From assembly GCA_947179155.2 (NCBI GenBank), contig OX359273.1, forward strand, positions 10,417,001 to 10,481,000: a stretch of DNA of 64,000 bases, written 5' to 3'. The DNA comes from Hedera helix (taxonomy: Eukaryota; Streptophyta; Magnoliopsida; Apiales; Araliaceae). Below the pieces are notes generated by a model, which made no database searches, was not told where the DNA came from, and worked only from the letters and a program-made list of their open reading frames with translations. The position numbers and the translations under genes were made by a program. This document shows, one piece after another, positions 1-11,297 of the stretch. Every line of letters starts with the position of its first letter. Position 1 is the stretch's first letter.

Positions 1-451
1 GGCGGTGCAAACGGACGACGGCAACGTAAAGAGAGGTGGGTCGGAGGTGATGTGAGGTTGGAGGGGAGAGAGAGAGAGAGCGACAGTGAGAGGTGCGAGA
101 GAGAGAGAGAAGAAATCAAACCGGAGGCGACTGGGGGAAAAAGACAATGAAATAGGGGTTTTTAATTTATTTTCGATGGAATCTTCAGTCGAAATTAGGT
201 CCGTCTAAAATAAATTAAAAACAACGGATATTCAGTCGAGTATATATATTTTTTTCGTCAAACTTATATTGCCAAGCGCGGGAACTTTGGCGCTAACGGG
301 GGTGCTATAAGATCAACGAAATTCTGTCAATTTTAAATTATTATCGAAAGAATTAAAACTGACGGAATATTCCGTCGATATAGAATTATTTCCGATAGAA
401 TAAAGTTCGACGAGATAAATTTCGTCGGAACTAGCCGCTTTTCTTTTAGTG
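1..451. mobile_element. CACTA (En/Spm) transposon, one terminal region (truncated by window edge)
   Basis: The right edge reads, on the reverse strand, CACTAAAAGAAAAGCGGC, the CACTA-type terminal inverted repeat. The inner 300 bases hold short diverged motifs in both orientations (TTCCGTCGATA, ATTTCGTCGG, TTCGACGAGA) resembling the subterminal repeats that CACTA transposases bind. GA-rich sequence lies at 61-114. The other end and any transposase would lie left of the window, so the 3-bp target duplication cannot be checked; the bases after the terminus are GTC. No coding region is visible here, and the 64-codon reading frame across 333-527 runs over the element boundary and is not a gene. 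Confidence 0.62.
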
Positions 452-690
452 GTCCCTCCTGCTCTAACTTGCAATATATAAACATGAAAGCAAATAAAAA
501 GAACCTAAAGGCACTTAAAGGTAGCAACTATTAGCTTTAACGATACCCGATTCGTAGGTTTAAAACCCACCTATTAAATACCCCCAAACTTGAACAATTT
601 CTTGTCCTCAAACAAACAAAACAAATAACTGAAACTAAATCACAATATCTAGACTAACTACATGATTGCATATGGATAACCTACTACCAT
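452..690 (-). mobile_element. Athila-like Gypsy 3' end remnant (purine tract plus LTR start)
   Basis: On the minus strand, 617-581 reads TTGTTTGAGGACAAG followed by AAGTTTGGGGG, the conserved sequence around the polypurine tract upstream of the 3' LTR in Athila-type Ty3/Gypsy elements. The LTR would begin near 576 and run down to the CACTA terminus at 451, which cuts it. The stretch GGTTTTAAACCTACGAATCGGG resembles the LTR fragment at 14538-14719 (its sequence is given there only in part). No open frame of note. Confidence 0.5.
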
Positions 691-3537
691 TCAATATCTA
701 GACCCCCAAATTCGGGTCCCTTGAACCACGAGTTCGGTGTTCACGATACTACACTACCATTCAATCCCAACCATTCATTCTGAATAATGAAACTTAATTT
801 ACAATAATACGTAACTATCCCAGGTTTACAAACCTTTATATATTACAACACATTTACACCCTGACATAATACAAAAATATTACATTTACATTGATTCTAT
901 AACTGTGCAACTATTAATTGTTAGCCTTTCCATTTCCTTTATCTGTTCCTGACCCTTTGCCTGTTCAGATTTAGCTGAAATATCATGATAAAGCAAGAGT
1001 AAGCATAAAATAGCTCAACAAGAATATAAACAAATAATGACATGATATTTCAAAATAATGAATGAAAAACTAATGCAATAGGGTTGAACCATAAAAGGGT
1101 TCCATCAAAAATTCAAAAGCATTACTTGAATCTTTGAACGATTAACTTGAAACATGAATCTTGTTAGCTTTATGGTCACAAGACCAAGAACTCGTTAAGA
1201 ACAATACTAATTATAAAGACTGAAACTGCCCGGTTCAGTCATAAGACTGCATTTCATTTTAGATGTGTACTCTAGGTGATCAGCCTATCGTACTTTTATA
1301 TTGTGCACAACATAAATATCTAATGATGCAACCACGCAATAAACATGTATTCCTTTCTTTTCTTTTATTATTCTTTTTATCAGGGTTGTTCTGTTACAGC
1401 ATTTCATAGATTCCGCACCACAACAATATGGATTAAAGAGCATAACAATAAATATCTGAATTTAACGTGAATTATTACACATGTCTAGCCGGATCAAGAT
1501 TGACATCGACCTTTCTTAATAACAATTCAATGATGAATGAACTTCAAAATGATTCATAAGAATACATAGCATTTAACATTGTTCAAAGAACTACAAATGA
1601 GAGTTCAAATAGAATACTTGTCTTTGTCCTTGTTTACGTTTTTCGATAATACCTTATCCCGATTATGTCTTAGATAACCATAATATTGGTTCATGCATTA
1701 GTTATATACATATGCATGCAATCCCTTGCTATACAAGCTATCATTTAACTTTACATAACCTTTAACACATAACACATTGTTCATTCATATCTTAATACCT
1801 ACCACATTGATCACTTTTATCAATTTATGACTTATAACACATGTCTCTATCATAAAGTATTAAAATATTTTATTTTGGATAAAAATAATTATTTTTCAAA
1901 AATTAGAACATCTCGCCCCGACGAGATGTTATACACTGAACATCTCGTTGGCCGCGAGATCTTCTCAGTTAGACTGCGCCCCAACGGTGTTTGATCTCGC
2001 CCAGTGAAGTACTCCGCCCGAGCGCAGTGTTTAGTTCATAACACTTTGCCCTGACGAGGTCCTGCAGATTTTGATTTTTTTTTCCTTTTCAATTTTCATG
2101 CTATTTTTGGCCATTTTTTACAAAACATGATTACAACACATGATTTAGCACATATAACATGTATATGACTTGCATGGGCCTTCAAAACATTCAAAAGTTC
2201 TTAAATGATTTTATTTTTCCATGAATTTCGTTTTAGGTGCCGACGAATGTTTTTAAACGTTTAAAATTCTTTTTTATTGCCATAAGAACCAAATGACTTC
2301 CGAATCATCACTAACACGTGTATTTATATAAAACTTAGTTGTTTATCTTCATTTTACCATTAATTATTCAAAATGGCCAAAAAATCACCCGTTGGTGGAA
2401 TTTTGACAACTTAGCAAAACTTTACCCTTGAACCCTCTTTAAGTTCTTGAACTCTATACCTCATATACATTAACACATGCTTATTTAGCAACTTTGAATG
2501 CTCATATAACTTCTACATACACCTTATAAAAGTACTTTACAGATTATGATTTGGTTTACATGTAAAACATAGCCTAATATTCTACTTTTCTTACATAAGT
2601 TATGTTTTTCCACCTATAATATATCTTTCATGCTATCTAGCTAGAAGTTTCACATGCTTTTAACATGATCAACCTTTCAAGCTAGGTTTTCATCACATGT
2701 ATCAACATATAACATGTGATCCTTCACAAATTATGATTCCTAGCATTGAATACATGTATACATATCTCACCACCTTTGTAATACAACTCTAACACTTAGG
2801 GTTTCATCATATATCAATGAAATAGCATATAACTCACATAAATCACACTTTTGATCATAGATACATGCATGAATACACTAACTCTTAAACTTAATCACAT
2901 AAATGGTAAGTTTTAGAGTAATAACATTTTTACTACCTTCTGTGAGCCCTTCTTCTCCTAACTATGAAGCTTCTTAGTGTTGGATAATCCACTTTTGGTG
3001 TTAGTTCTACTTTTCTTGCAATCTTTTGAGATTTCTAGCAAACCCTAGCTTTTATTCTATTTTTTCTCTTATGAGCTCATACTTAGCAACTTGGAATGAA
3101 AAATGAAATAACAAGCTTGATACTTGAAATATATATACATATATAAGTTGTATATATTTTCCTAGAAACTAACTATACCTTGGTTGACTTAACTCATGCA
3201 TGGTTAAGGTTATTCATATCAATTCCCATCAATCCTTAATGGCATAATTGACAATTCTCATCAATAAGGACACCAAGGTCATTTCCTAAGTTTTCAAGGG
3301 CACTTTGGTCATTAGCCAAAAATACTAGACAATTGATTCCATTTACATCATAACTTACTTGTTTCTTATCCAATTCAAGTCATTTTTGATCCAAACTTGT
3401 GTCATTAGGCTTGAAATTTATTCTATAATCAAATAATACATAAATGACTTGTCCCAAAACACTTGTCAGACTTAAAAAATTCAATTTCATTAATTATTTA
3501 TTAATTTACAACATTTACAAATTTTCATATCATTACA
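691..3537. mobile_element. Gypsy LTR fragment, family Y (related to 16162-21878 and 26224-26812)
   Basis: AT-rich and without coding potential. Two comparisons identify it. Bases 700-1030 match 26224-26580 (CCCAAATTCGGGTCCC, GGTGTTCACGATAC, then a motif of the type TAAGCAAGAGTAAG...GCTCAACAAG). Bases 2340-2590 match 19630-19880 (CTTTACAGATTATGATTTGG and flanks). The GCAAG...AGC(T)CA..AAG motif recurs in most Gypsy LTRs here (6650, 11885, 16960, 26540, 57005) and in reverse at 48610 and 60720. The right edge lacks a normal LTR terminus and is lost at the Copia LTR near 3537. A self-complementary GC-rich island lies at 1907-2070. Confidence 0.5.
1907..1930. repeat. Inverted repeat (9-bp arms, 6-bp loop) in family Y LTR
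   Basis: AACATCTCG at 1907-1915 pairs with CGAGATGTT at 1922-1930. A second imperfect copy of the arm sequence follows (CATCTCGTTGGCCGCGAGAT), then GCGCAGTGT...ACACTTTGC around 2022-2049. The island is clearly richer in GC than its surroundings. See the finding on LTR islands. Confidence 0.7.
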
Positions 3538-4934
3538 TATTGTGTGGTAGAAGGATTGAATTATACAGTAATTATTTACAAAATAGTTTTTTTGTGTGAT
3601 TAAATGTTAAAATCTATATTATCTGGAAAGTCGTTGATCGCTAAGAGAGCTTACTCTTATTATAATAAGAAATATTATTTATTAATAAATTAAATGGTTT
3701 AATTTATTTATATAAATAAGATTAGAATGGTTCTAATTAATTTATTTTACAACTGGTTTAATATGGAGAACCTAAAGGGTCACAACGCAAAAGAGTAGTA
3801 TTTATTTTAGAAGTGGCTGACATAATTGTAATAATAAATTAAGTATATTTAATTTATACAATAGAGATAGAATAAATTAAAGAGCTTAATATTTATAATT
3901 TAGTATTTTAGAAATACTAATTATAAGTTAATAAGAGGAGTCTTATTATTATTACTATTATTTAGTTCCTAAATAGTTTATGAACTAATTGATATATAGT
4001 AGTAGTATTATAAATAATTAAGTTCCTAAATGGTTTAGGAACAAATTAATAAATAGTAGTATTATTATAAATAATTAAGTTCTTAAATGGTTTAGGAATT
4101 ATAATTATTATAATAATTAATTTAGTTCCTAAATAGTTTAGGAATTAATTAATAAGAAGTACTCTCATATTAAATAATTAAGTTTCTAAATAGTTTATGA
4201 ATTGTAATTAATTAATTTAGTTCATAATTAGATTGAGAATTAATTTAAAACCCTAATCCTAAATAGTTTAGGAGGGTTGAGTATATCTATAAATAAGATG
4301 AGTCTTATTATGGATTAAGATTACACACTCTTTCACAAGAATTCAGAGAGTACTTTATAATTCTCTACATCTAAGGAGTTAGAGATAGAGAGAATATTAC
4401 ATCTAGCCACCCATGATTTAGAGAAACCAAAATCTACATCTTTAATTCATAGATCTCTTGGTGGACTACCTTTAGAGGCGTCACACTTGAGGAGCTAACA
4501 TTGATTCGTGAAATGTAATCGGTGAATTTGATGAAGAACGCGAAGGATTAAAGGGAGTTGAACTTGTAGCTGTAGAAGCTTGGTTCTACAAAGGCATAAT
4601 TTTTTTTATCCTTCCTGAATTAATAATTATCGTATAAGAAAGATCCTGATTATTGGTTTGTAATTTTTTTTAAAATATGATTTTGTTTGCTTTCGTTGCG
4701 CTTGTATAATTTGATTATATGTATGTCATATTTTTACAAACCAACAGAACTCGTACCTATGGAATCTTGATTCTACAAAAGGTATAAATCTTTTATTATT
4801 CCTTAATTAATAATAGTTGCACAAGAAAGAATATGTTTATTGATTTGCTAAAATTTTCAAATATGATTTATGCTTAGTTCTGTTGCGCTATTACAATTAG
4901 ATTTCATGTATGTCGTGTTTTAGAAAAACCAACA
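3538..4934 (+). mobile_element. Copia element 5' LTR (5'-truncated)
   Basis: Matches 24003-25146 at length: both contain TGGAAAG-CGTTRATCGCTAA, then ATAAATAAGATTAGAATGG, then AGAGGAGTCTTATTATTATT, and both end in CCAACA/CCAGCA. The right border is set by the primer-binding site that follows at 4936. The left border is the point where similarity to the 3' LTR fades, about 530 bp short of full length. The block around 3950-4260 holds several internal duplications of TTAAGTTCCTAAATGGTTTAGGA. The LTRs are strongly diverged, so the element is old. Confidence 0.75.
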
Positions 4935-4935
4935 A

Positions 4936-4947
4936 TGGTATTAGTGC
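4936..4947 (+). other. Primer-binding site, initiator tRNA-Met type (degenerate)
   Basis: TGGTATTAGTGC directly after the LTR end ACA at 4934. It differs at two positions from TGGTATCAGAGC, the usual plant PBS complementary to initiator tRNA-Met. It fixes the 5' LTR border and the plus orientation of the Copia element. Confidence 0.7.
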
Positions 4948-5025
4948 GAAATTTATGCGAATTATTAATTGTTTAGATTCCTTATATGTATAGGTATGTG
5001 TTTAGAATAATTTATTGACCATAAT

Positions 5026-5774
5026 TGTGACGCCCCAAAATCCTCGTTCTAGCTATGGTAAACTTTGTGCATTGACTTTCATACATTCTTTAAAACTTAA
5101 CTACATATCCCATAATTATTTTGGTTGAATTAGTTTTTTCACAAGCTAGCTTTTAATTGGTTGATTAACTAATTCAATTTTCTTAGTTTAATCTTAATCT
5201 TGATAAAATATACTAATTTGAATAATTGAGTTTCACTATTCACGATTGACTTTTTCGTATTTATACCGTATAATTTTTTTTTATTATTATCGTATTTTTT
5301 ATGTATTCTATCCGTATAATTTTTATATTATACGCGTATTTATGAATAGTGTTTAAAGTTTAGGGTTTCTTAAACCTTTAGAGTTTTTAGGTTTAGGTTT
5401 AACTTTTTTTAGGTTTTAACCAAATCCTAGTTTAGGTTTTTCAAACCATAGTTTAGGTTTTAACTCTAGTTTAGGTTTTAACCTTTAAATATTTTTTTTT
5501 GATTTTTAATAAGTGCTAGGGTTAAATTCTTAAACTGAAACACAAAACCAACCACATAGATAAATGACATAACACATTTAAAGCTTTATACAAGCTTTAC
5601 TAATCACATTACACATATTAGGTTAAAGATTTTTAATCTCTAGTCGTATACGATCGAATCGTATTTAATTTTTAAGATAGCTCAAGGTACACTTGAGCAA
5701 TCGATCTCAGGTTTTAAATTGACAACATTTATTATATCTTATTAGATCATATTTGAAATGTTTGAGATATTACA
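5026..5774 (-). mobile_element. Gypsy 3' LTR, 749 bp, inserted in the Copia 5' UTR
   Basis: The ends are TGTGACGCCCC...GAGATATTACA on the plus strand. Just outside, 5775-5812 read in reverse gives CGAGGATGAAATTCTTGTAAG, the conserved Gypsy sequence at the pol end and purine tract before the 3' LTR, so the element runs on the minus strand. The LTR holds many short GTTTAGGTTTT / AGGGTTT motifs at 5340-5490, reminiscent of plant telomere-like boxes. Only about 250 bp of internal region survives to the right, so no target duplication can be assigned. Confidence 0.6.
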
Positions 5775-6019
5775 TTCAACCCAACTTACAAGAATTTCAT
5801 CCTCGAACTTATTTTATAATTATCTTTAGTCATTTAATATCATATTTATAAGTTCTATAAATATTCTAGATATTACAATAATATTTTGTATAAAATTATT
5901 TTTTTTATATGAAAATTTAGCCAATTCGGGAATTGGCTGTTACGTTTTTTTTAATTGAATCATGTTTAAGCGAATTAAATTATGTTAAGGCGAATTGAAT
6001 CATGATTCACGGATTATAA

Positions 6020-6062
<43 letters not shown>
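5775..6062 (-). mobile_element. Residual Gypsy internal sequence ending in an (AT)n array
   Basis: Contains the purine-tract side of the LTR at 5026-5774, then AT-rich sequence with an inverted repeat around AGCCAATTCGGGAATTGGCT (5923-5942), and a pure (TA)n run at about 6025-6062. No reading frame. Confidence 0.45.
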
Positions 6063-6066
<4 letters not shown>

Positions 6067-9000
6067 ACGACCCGGAAATCCGCGTGTTGGCCACACCGAA
6101 TCCCGCTCGTTAGATGTACAACATTGTACTTAAATCCACAATATACCTCAATAATATAATTGATGAAACTAGTTTATTTTAAAACTATTACAATCGCATT
6201 CACAATCTACAACTATATTGTAGTTATTTAAAACAGAGTTTATTTAAATCTATAACATGATCCTGCCTCAGAATCGAAATCTTTACTTAATGACATCTTA
6301 GATCGAATATAATATGTTCTAGTGTGTTACAAAAATATGAGTACAATAAACTCACTAAATATCACATTCAAATTTTTATTTATACAAATATTCTTTTGTA
6401 CACAACGGTACGATAATATATCTCACATCTGTTCCAAATTGCAAGTTATACTAACTATTTAAGTTTTCTAACTTTGATTTATACAAACAAACTACCTTAA
6501 CAGGTTTATCGCAATAACATCTAACTTTCTCTACACAGAGATTCCATTATCATGTATAATACCATTCGTACAAGTCGGACATTCACGTCTCATTTTCTGT
6601 CTTTGTCGACATCGTCTAAATTTCTCGAGCTTCAACTGAAAATGTTGATTAAGCAAGAATGAGCACGACGGCTCAGCAAGTCTAACAGATAGCACATAAC
6701 ACATAGTTCATGTTTATACATGCTTCTCATACTTCATGCATTACATTATATGAATGCATCATGCTTCTCATGCTTTGCATTTATTTATGCAACATACTGA
6801 TCATGCTTTAGAATGAATACATGACATACAGTTCAACTTATTCAATTAACTCAAGCTTTCTATCATATAGAATCAACACACATCATATGAGTTCACAAAA
6901 GCATATTTAATTCAAATTCTCACATACTTCAAGTGCACACACAACAGTTATACACATAGTAACAATATCTGAAAAACTTGTCTGGATTGCAAAACCAGCT
7001 TAAGCTAACCTTTCATGTTCCTTGTAACACCTACACGGTATGTGAGATCAACGGTGCACAAAATTAGTCAAAGTTTGACTAAATGCTTAATCTTATATTC
7101 GTCTAGTTCGAACCACTAATTAGGCGCTAACGAACCCTACTCTGGGTTTAACTTAATTACACCACAAAACTCAACAATTTGCCATAATATTATCCGGCTT
7201 GGATAATATATTGAGTTATTACCTAGTAACACCTCAATCAACTTCTAATGTTATTTAATTGATAAATAACACTTTAAATAGACATCAATATTATTAATCA
7301 TTTCTGAAAACCTATCATTAATAGGTTACCCACTAGTTAGTGCTAACCTTGAACAATCTAGCTAACACTTAATTCACATACTCACCACATATTGCATATA
7401 TGTATCTCATAATACCTTTATTATGTCATTTTAGTGCCTCTTGATCGAATAAATCAAGTTATATAATTTATTCGAGTTATACATAAATACAACTTTAATT
7501 ATTCAATACACAAATATATTTTTCAAAAATATCAAACTGACTTGTTGTTTTTAATATTTTCTGGAAATCATTAGTATATGATATAATACGCACGAATTAA
7601 TTTTCGTTTAATTTTTCAAGTCAGTTTACTATTTTTAATGGAGCCAAATCTGACCAAATTTGTAATATTTATTAAAAATCTAAAACTCAACATAAAATTC
7701 TGAAATTTAAACTGTAGCCTCTTGTTATATCAGATAGCACACAGTAAAAAATTCAGAGTAATCCGAGTTACCAACAGTGAGTTATAACAGTTTAACAATC
7801 TGTAATGCAAACACTTGTTTGGCCATAAATCACTCATACGAACTCCGATTGAGCTCAATTTTGGACAGAGGCTACACAACAACATATATTTTCAAAATCC
7901 AGAAACCCAGAATTTTTACAGTAAGTTAAATGACCTAAATACCCCTCAAAAAGTCTGGGCAGATTGCATTTCGACTGAAAACAGTTTTGGCCAGTTTTAT
8001 GGGAAAAATCATATAAAATCACTCGTAACTCGGAATTTAGTCAATCCAGTTGGGTTAATTCCAGAACTCGAAAATCTAGGTCCCTTCGTGTACGGATTTT
8101 TAAAATGAGCTACGGAATGAACACAGAAACTGCGCAAAGCGGGCTGCCGACAGTGGCCATTTTCAGCTTTGCGTAGTTTCGTTCGAAAAATCGTATCGCA
8201 CCCGTTTTAAATCATTTTGACGTGATACCAACTAGGTGTTGTTCAAAACTTATACCTTTAACATAATAGATCATAAAACTGAGCATACCAAATAAACACA
8301 TAAGATTTTAAAACTCAAAACCGAAAGCATAGCTTAAGGTTTCTTAACTAGTTTTCAACTTAAACAATTTTTCTACAAAACTTATGATGATCAACCATAG
8401 ATTTAAGCTCATAGAACATTTTTAAACAACAAGAGTTGATCATCTCATCAACTTAGCATACAAGGGTTTTAGAAATATTTTTACCCAAAATATCACATAA
8501 ACTAGTATGTAAAAATACTTAAATTCTCAAGTGAGTATCTCATGAACAATAAATCACAAAAACTCCATCAAAATCTTCAACCTTATATCTTCTAGCCCTC
8601 CATGGCTACAATACACATATATCTTCCACAACTAACCATGACATAAATATTTAAAGTAATAAATGAACAAAAGATAGAACTAGGGTTTGAAGAAAACTTT
8701 TAAACCTTTTTGTTTTGCTTGATCTCTTCCTCCTCAAGCCAAAATAATTGATGAATATTGATGACATACACTCCCTCTATGTTCCTCCCAAACCGTGGCC
8801 CTCCTCTCTCTCTATACTTGAGATTTTAGAAATTTTGAATGGAGGAAAGCAAGGTTAGGATGATCAAGGAAGCTTTCTTCCAATCTCTCCCACAAAATCA
8901 AGGGTTTCTCTTAGTATAGTAAGCTAGGGTTTGAAGCAAATTCATGGAGAAGATGATGAATAGTTGGAGGATGGATACCCTTCGAAGATGATAGATAATA

Positions 9001-9978
9001 TGGAATTGAAATAATATCAACTCCATCCTAATCTCTCCTTTCAATGCACAAATAAATTAATTTGAAACAATTTTGGAGTCCACCAATAGAATATTAGCAA
9101 GTGCTCATGGACTTGTAATCTAATTTAATTCCAACTTAACCTCCCTTTTCCATGCACTAATGAACTATATTGGAAATAAATTTGGAGTCCACCAATAAAA
9201 AGCAACCAAGTGGCATCAAGTGGGGGCTCCATGGCCAAATATCCGGCCACCCATGTATATGTGTGTGTATATATATATACATATTTAAATGCATAAACGG
9301 GGTAATTTTGCTCATTTTTAATTCCATAAAATAATTTAATAAAGGGGTTTCAATTTAAATACACCCAAACACCTTAAATTAGGATAAGTTTAATCACCCA
9401 AAATATCCACTAGCATACTAGTTACATAAATTAATTAGTAACTAGTTTAATTTAATTATGTTTCGTATCGTAAATAATTACCCGTCACGCACATAATTAA
9501 ATAATTAAACTTTTTAATTTAAATTACAACGATGACTCACAAAAATTAAATATTTATTTAATTATTTATCCCGTTTTAGGGTTTGCTATATTCAAGTACA
9601 CTTGAATATTTAATTTCTCGCTTCGACGAGTCACTGACATTAAATTCATAGGTTAGTCCATTAATTAATATACTCATATCGCATGGACTTCCCTTTAATT
9701 ATTTACCAATTAATCACGTGCTCACAAAGATTTAAATTAATCCCCAAAATTCAACTTGTTGAAACTTAATTTTCCAATTTAATTTACAAGGTGTGATAAT
9801 AACTACGGTTATTACATTCTTCTAGATTCCAAATTAAATATATTATTGATCTAAAAAAAAAAATCTCACTAGCACACAAGGAATTTATTTCAGTCAAATG
9901 GGCTAGCTAAAATAATTAATTAAATAGCATACACAAAATATCTTATTTCTAATTCTTTCAAATATCCGGGATATTACA
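6063..9978 (+). mobile_element. Solo LTR, 3916 bp, Gypsy (family W), TSD ATATA
   Basis: Starts TGTAACGACCCGGAAATCC and ends ATCCGGGATATTACA, so the termini are TG...CA and form an imperfect inverted repeat. The flanks at 6058-6062 and 9979-9983 are both ATATA. This fits a 5-bp target duplication, though the site lies in an (AT)n tract and the match could be chance. No PBS or internal region adjoins either end, so this is most likely a solo LTR left by recombination. It carries the GCAAGAATGAGCACGACGG motif (6651-6669) and an inverted repeat at 8126-8180. The orientation shown assumes that TGTAACGACCC is the 5' side. The 97-codon frame at 7815-8108 has no recognisable domain and looks like LTR sequence. 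Confidence 0.7.
8126..8180. repeat. Inverted repeat, 15-bp arms, in family W LTR
   Basis: GAAACTGCGCAAAGC (8126-8140) and GCTTTGCGTAGTTTC (8166-8180) pair with one mismatch around a 25-nt GC-rich loop. It could form a stem-loop in an LTR transcript. Confidence 0.75.
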
Positions 9979-10207
9979 ATATATATATATGAATCCGGAA
10001 TTGATTATATTAGTTAACAAGTCCATGAATCATGGAATTTCGGTTTTTGGTAAACTAGAAATTCAGCTAATATATATGATTTATATATTAGTTTTAAATA
10101 ATTAAAAATAAAAAGTTTATTTTTAATGATTTTATAATTAAAATAAAAGATTTATTTTAAATATGAAATTGGATTTAGATTTCATGCAATTATAATTGCC
10201 CATTAAA

Positions 10208-10277
<70 letters not shown>

Positions 10278-11297
10278 AATGATTTATTTAATTCATGAGA
10301 TAAATATTATTTATTGGTATATATGATAATAAATGAGATTAATTCTAGACTAATTGACCAATATGATTTGTTTTATTTTATATGGATATATTGAATGAAT
10401 GAGTTTTAATAAATGGGGTCTACGTACCTTGTCTTTTCTAATTTTTTTGATGTAAATTCTATCTCTCTCCTATGTACTTACCCTTGAACACTAATCAATA
10501 TTTTTATTTTATAAAAATAGTTTGTAATAGGATTTGTTAGATTTATTTGAAGAATTGGAGCCAATGAGTAAGGGGAGCATGAATACTTGTTTGTAATAGA
10601 GCCCGAGTTATAAATGTAATAATTACATTTATATTTATTCTTGCACCTGTTGTTCGGTTTATATATTGACAAATACTCGCAATTATATGCGATCAACAAG
10701 TAATATAGAGTGTCGAACCCACAGAGATCTATGCCTTGTAACTTTCCAAAACTAATTTCATATCAACTCGATCCTAATTAAACAATCACACATGAAAAAT
10801 ATGACTAAAATTAAATTAAAACTAAAATTAAAATTTAACACAAAGATTGAATACCAGATGTTTAAAGCTTAAGACTACAATATCCCTAATTACATCACAT
10901 GAACCTATCATTTATATTTTATTAGGAATTCATAAATAATTATTAGATCTTTTCCAATGATCGCATAAAAATATTTACTTCAATTACCTTGCTATATTCC
11001 TATGTAAAATAAGAGAAATAAACACATTAAATTCCAATTCCCTAATAGGTCACATGCAGTATATAGATATATTCCTATTCCATATACAAACCTAGTTATT
11101 CAATTAACCAAATAACCAAGAATACATGCTATCACATTTGAATCTAACCCTAGTTTTCATCTTCTGAATTCATTTAGGGTATCCCACTAATTTTTGGCCA
11201 AACAATTAACAATCACACACAAAACATGATGGATAAATCTAAATGAATCAATAATTGAAAAATGATAGATATTTAATTCATGCTAGTAAAAGGTTTA
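9979..11297. repeat. AT-rich non-coding stretch with (TA)n array and an unassigned LTR-like remnant
   Basis: 9979-10460 is AT-rich sequence that continues the tract interrupted by the solo LTR, and probably belongs to the Copia 5' leader. (TA)n occupies 10211-10275. 10640-11280 includes ACTCGCAATTATATGCGATCAACAAGTAATATAGAG then GTGTCGAACCCACAGAG (as separate parts), wording I associate with Gypsy LTRs of the Athila/Tat groups, but the fragment lacks both ends. It is cut at 11298 by the next LTR. No gene is supported. Confidence 0.4.
10211..10275. repeat. (TA)n microsatellite
   Basis: 65 bp of pure TA dinucleotide, one of three long arrays of this type (also about 6025-6062 and 14826-14885). 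Confidence 0.97.

Noticed and set aside
7815..8108. 97-codon frame inside the family W solo LTR
   Set aside because: Position inside a solo LTR, no domain, no codon-level signal.
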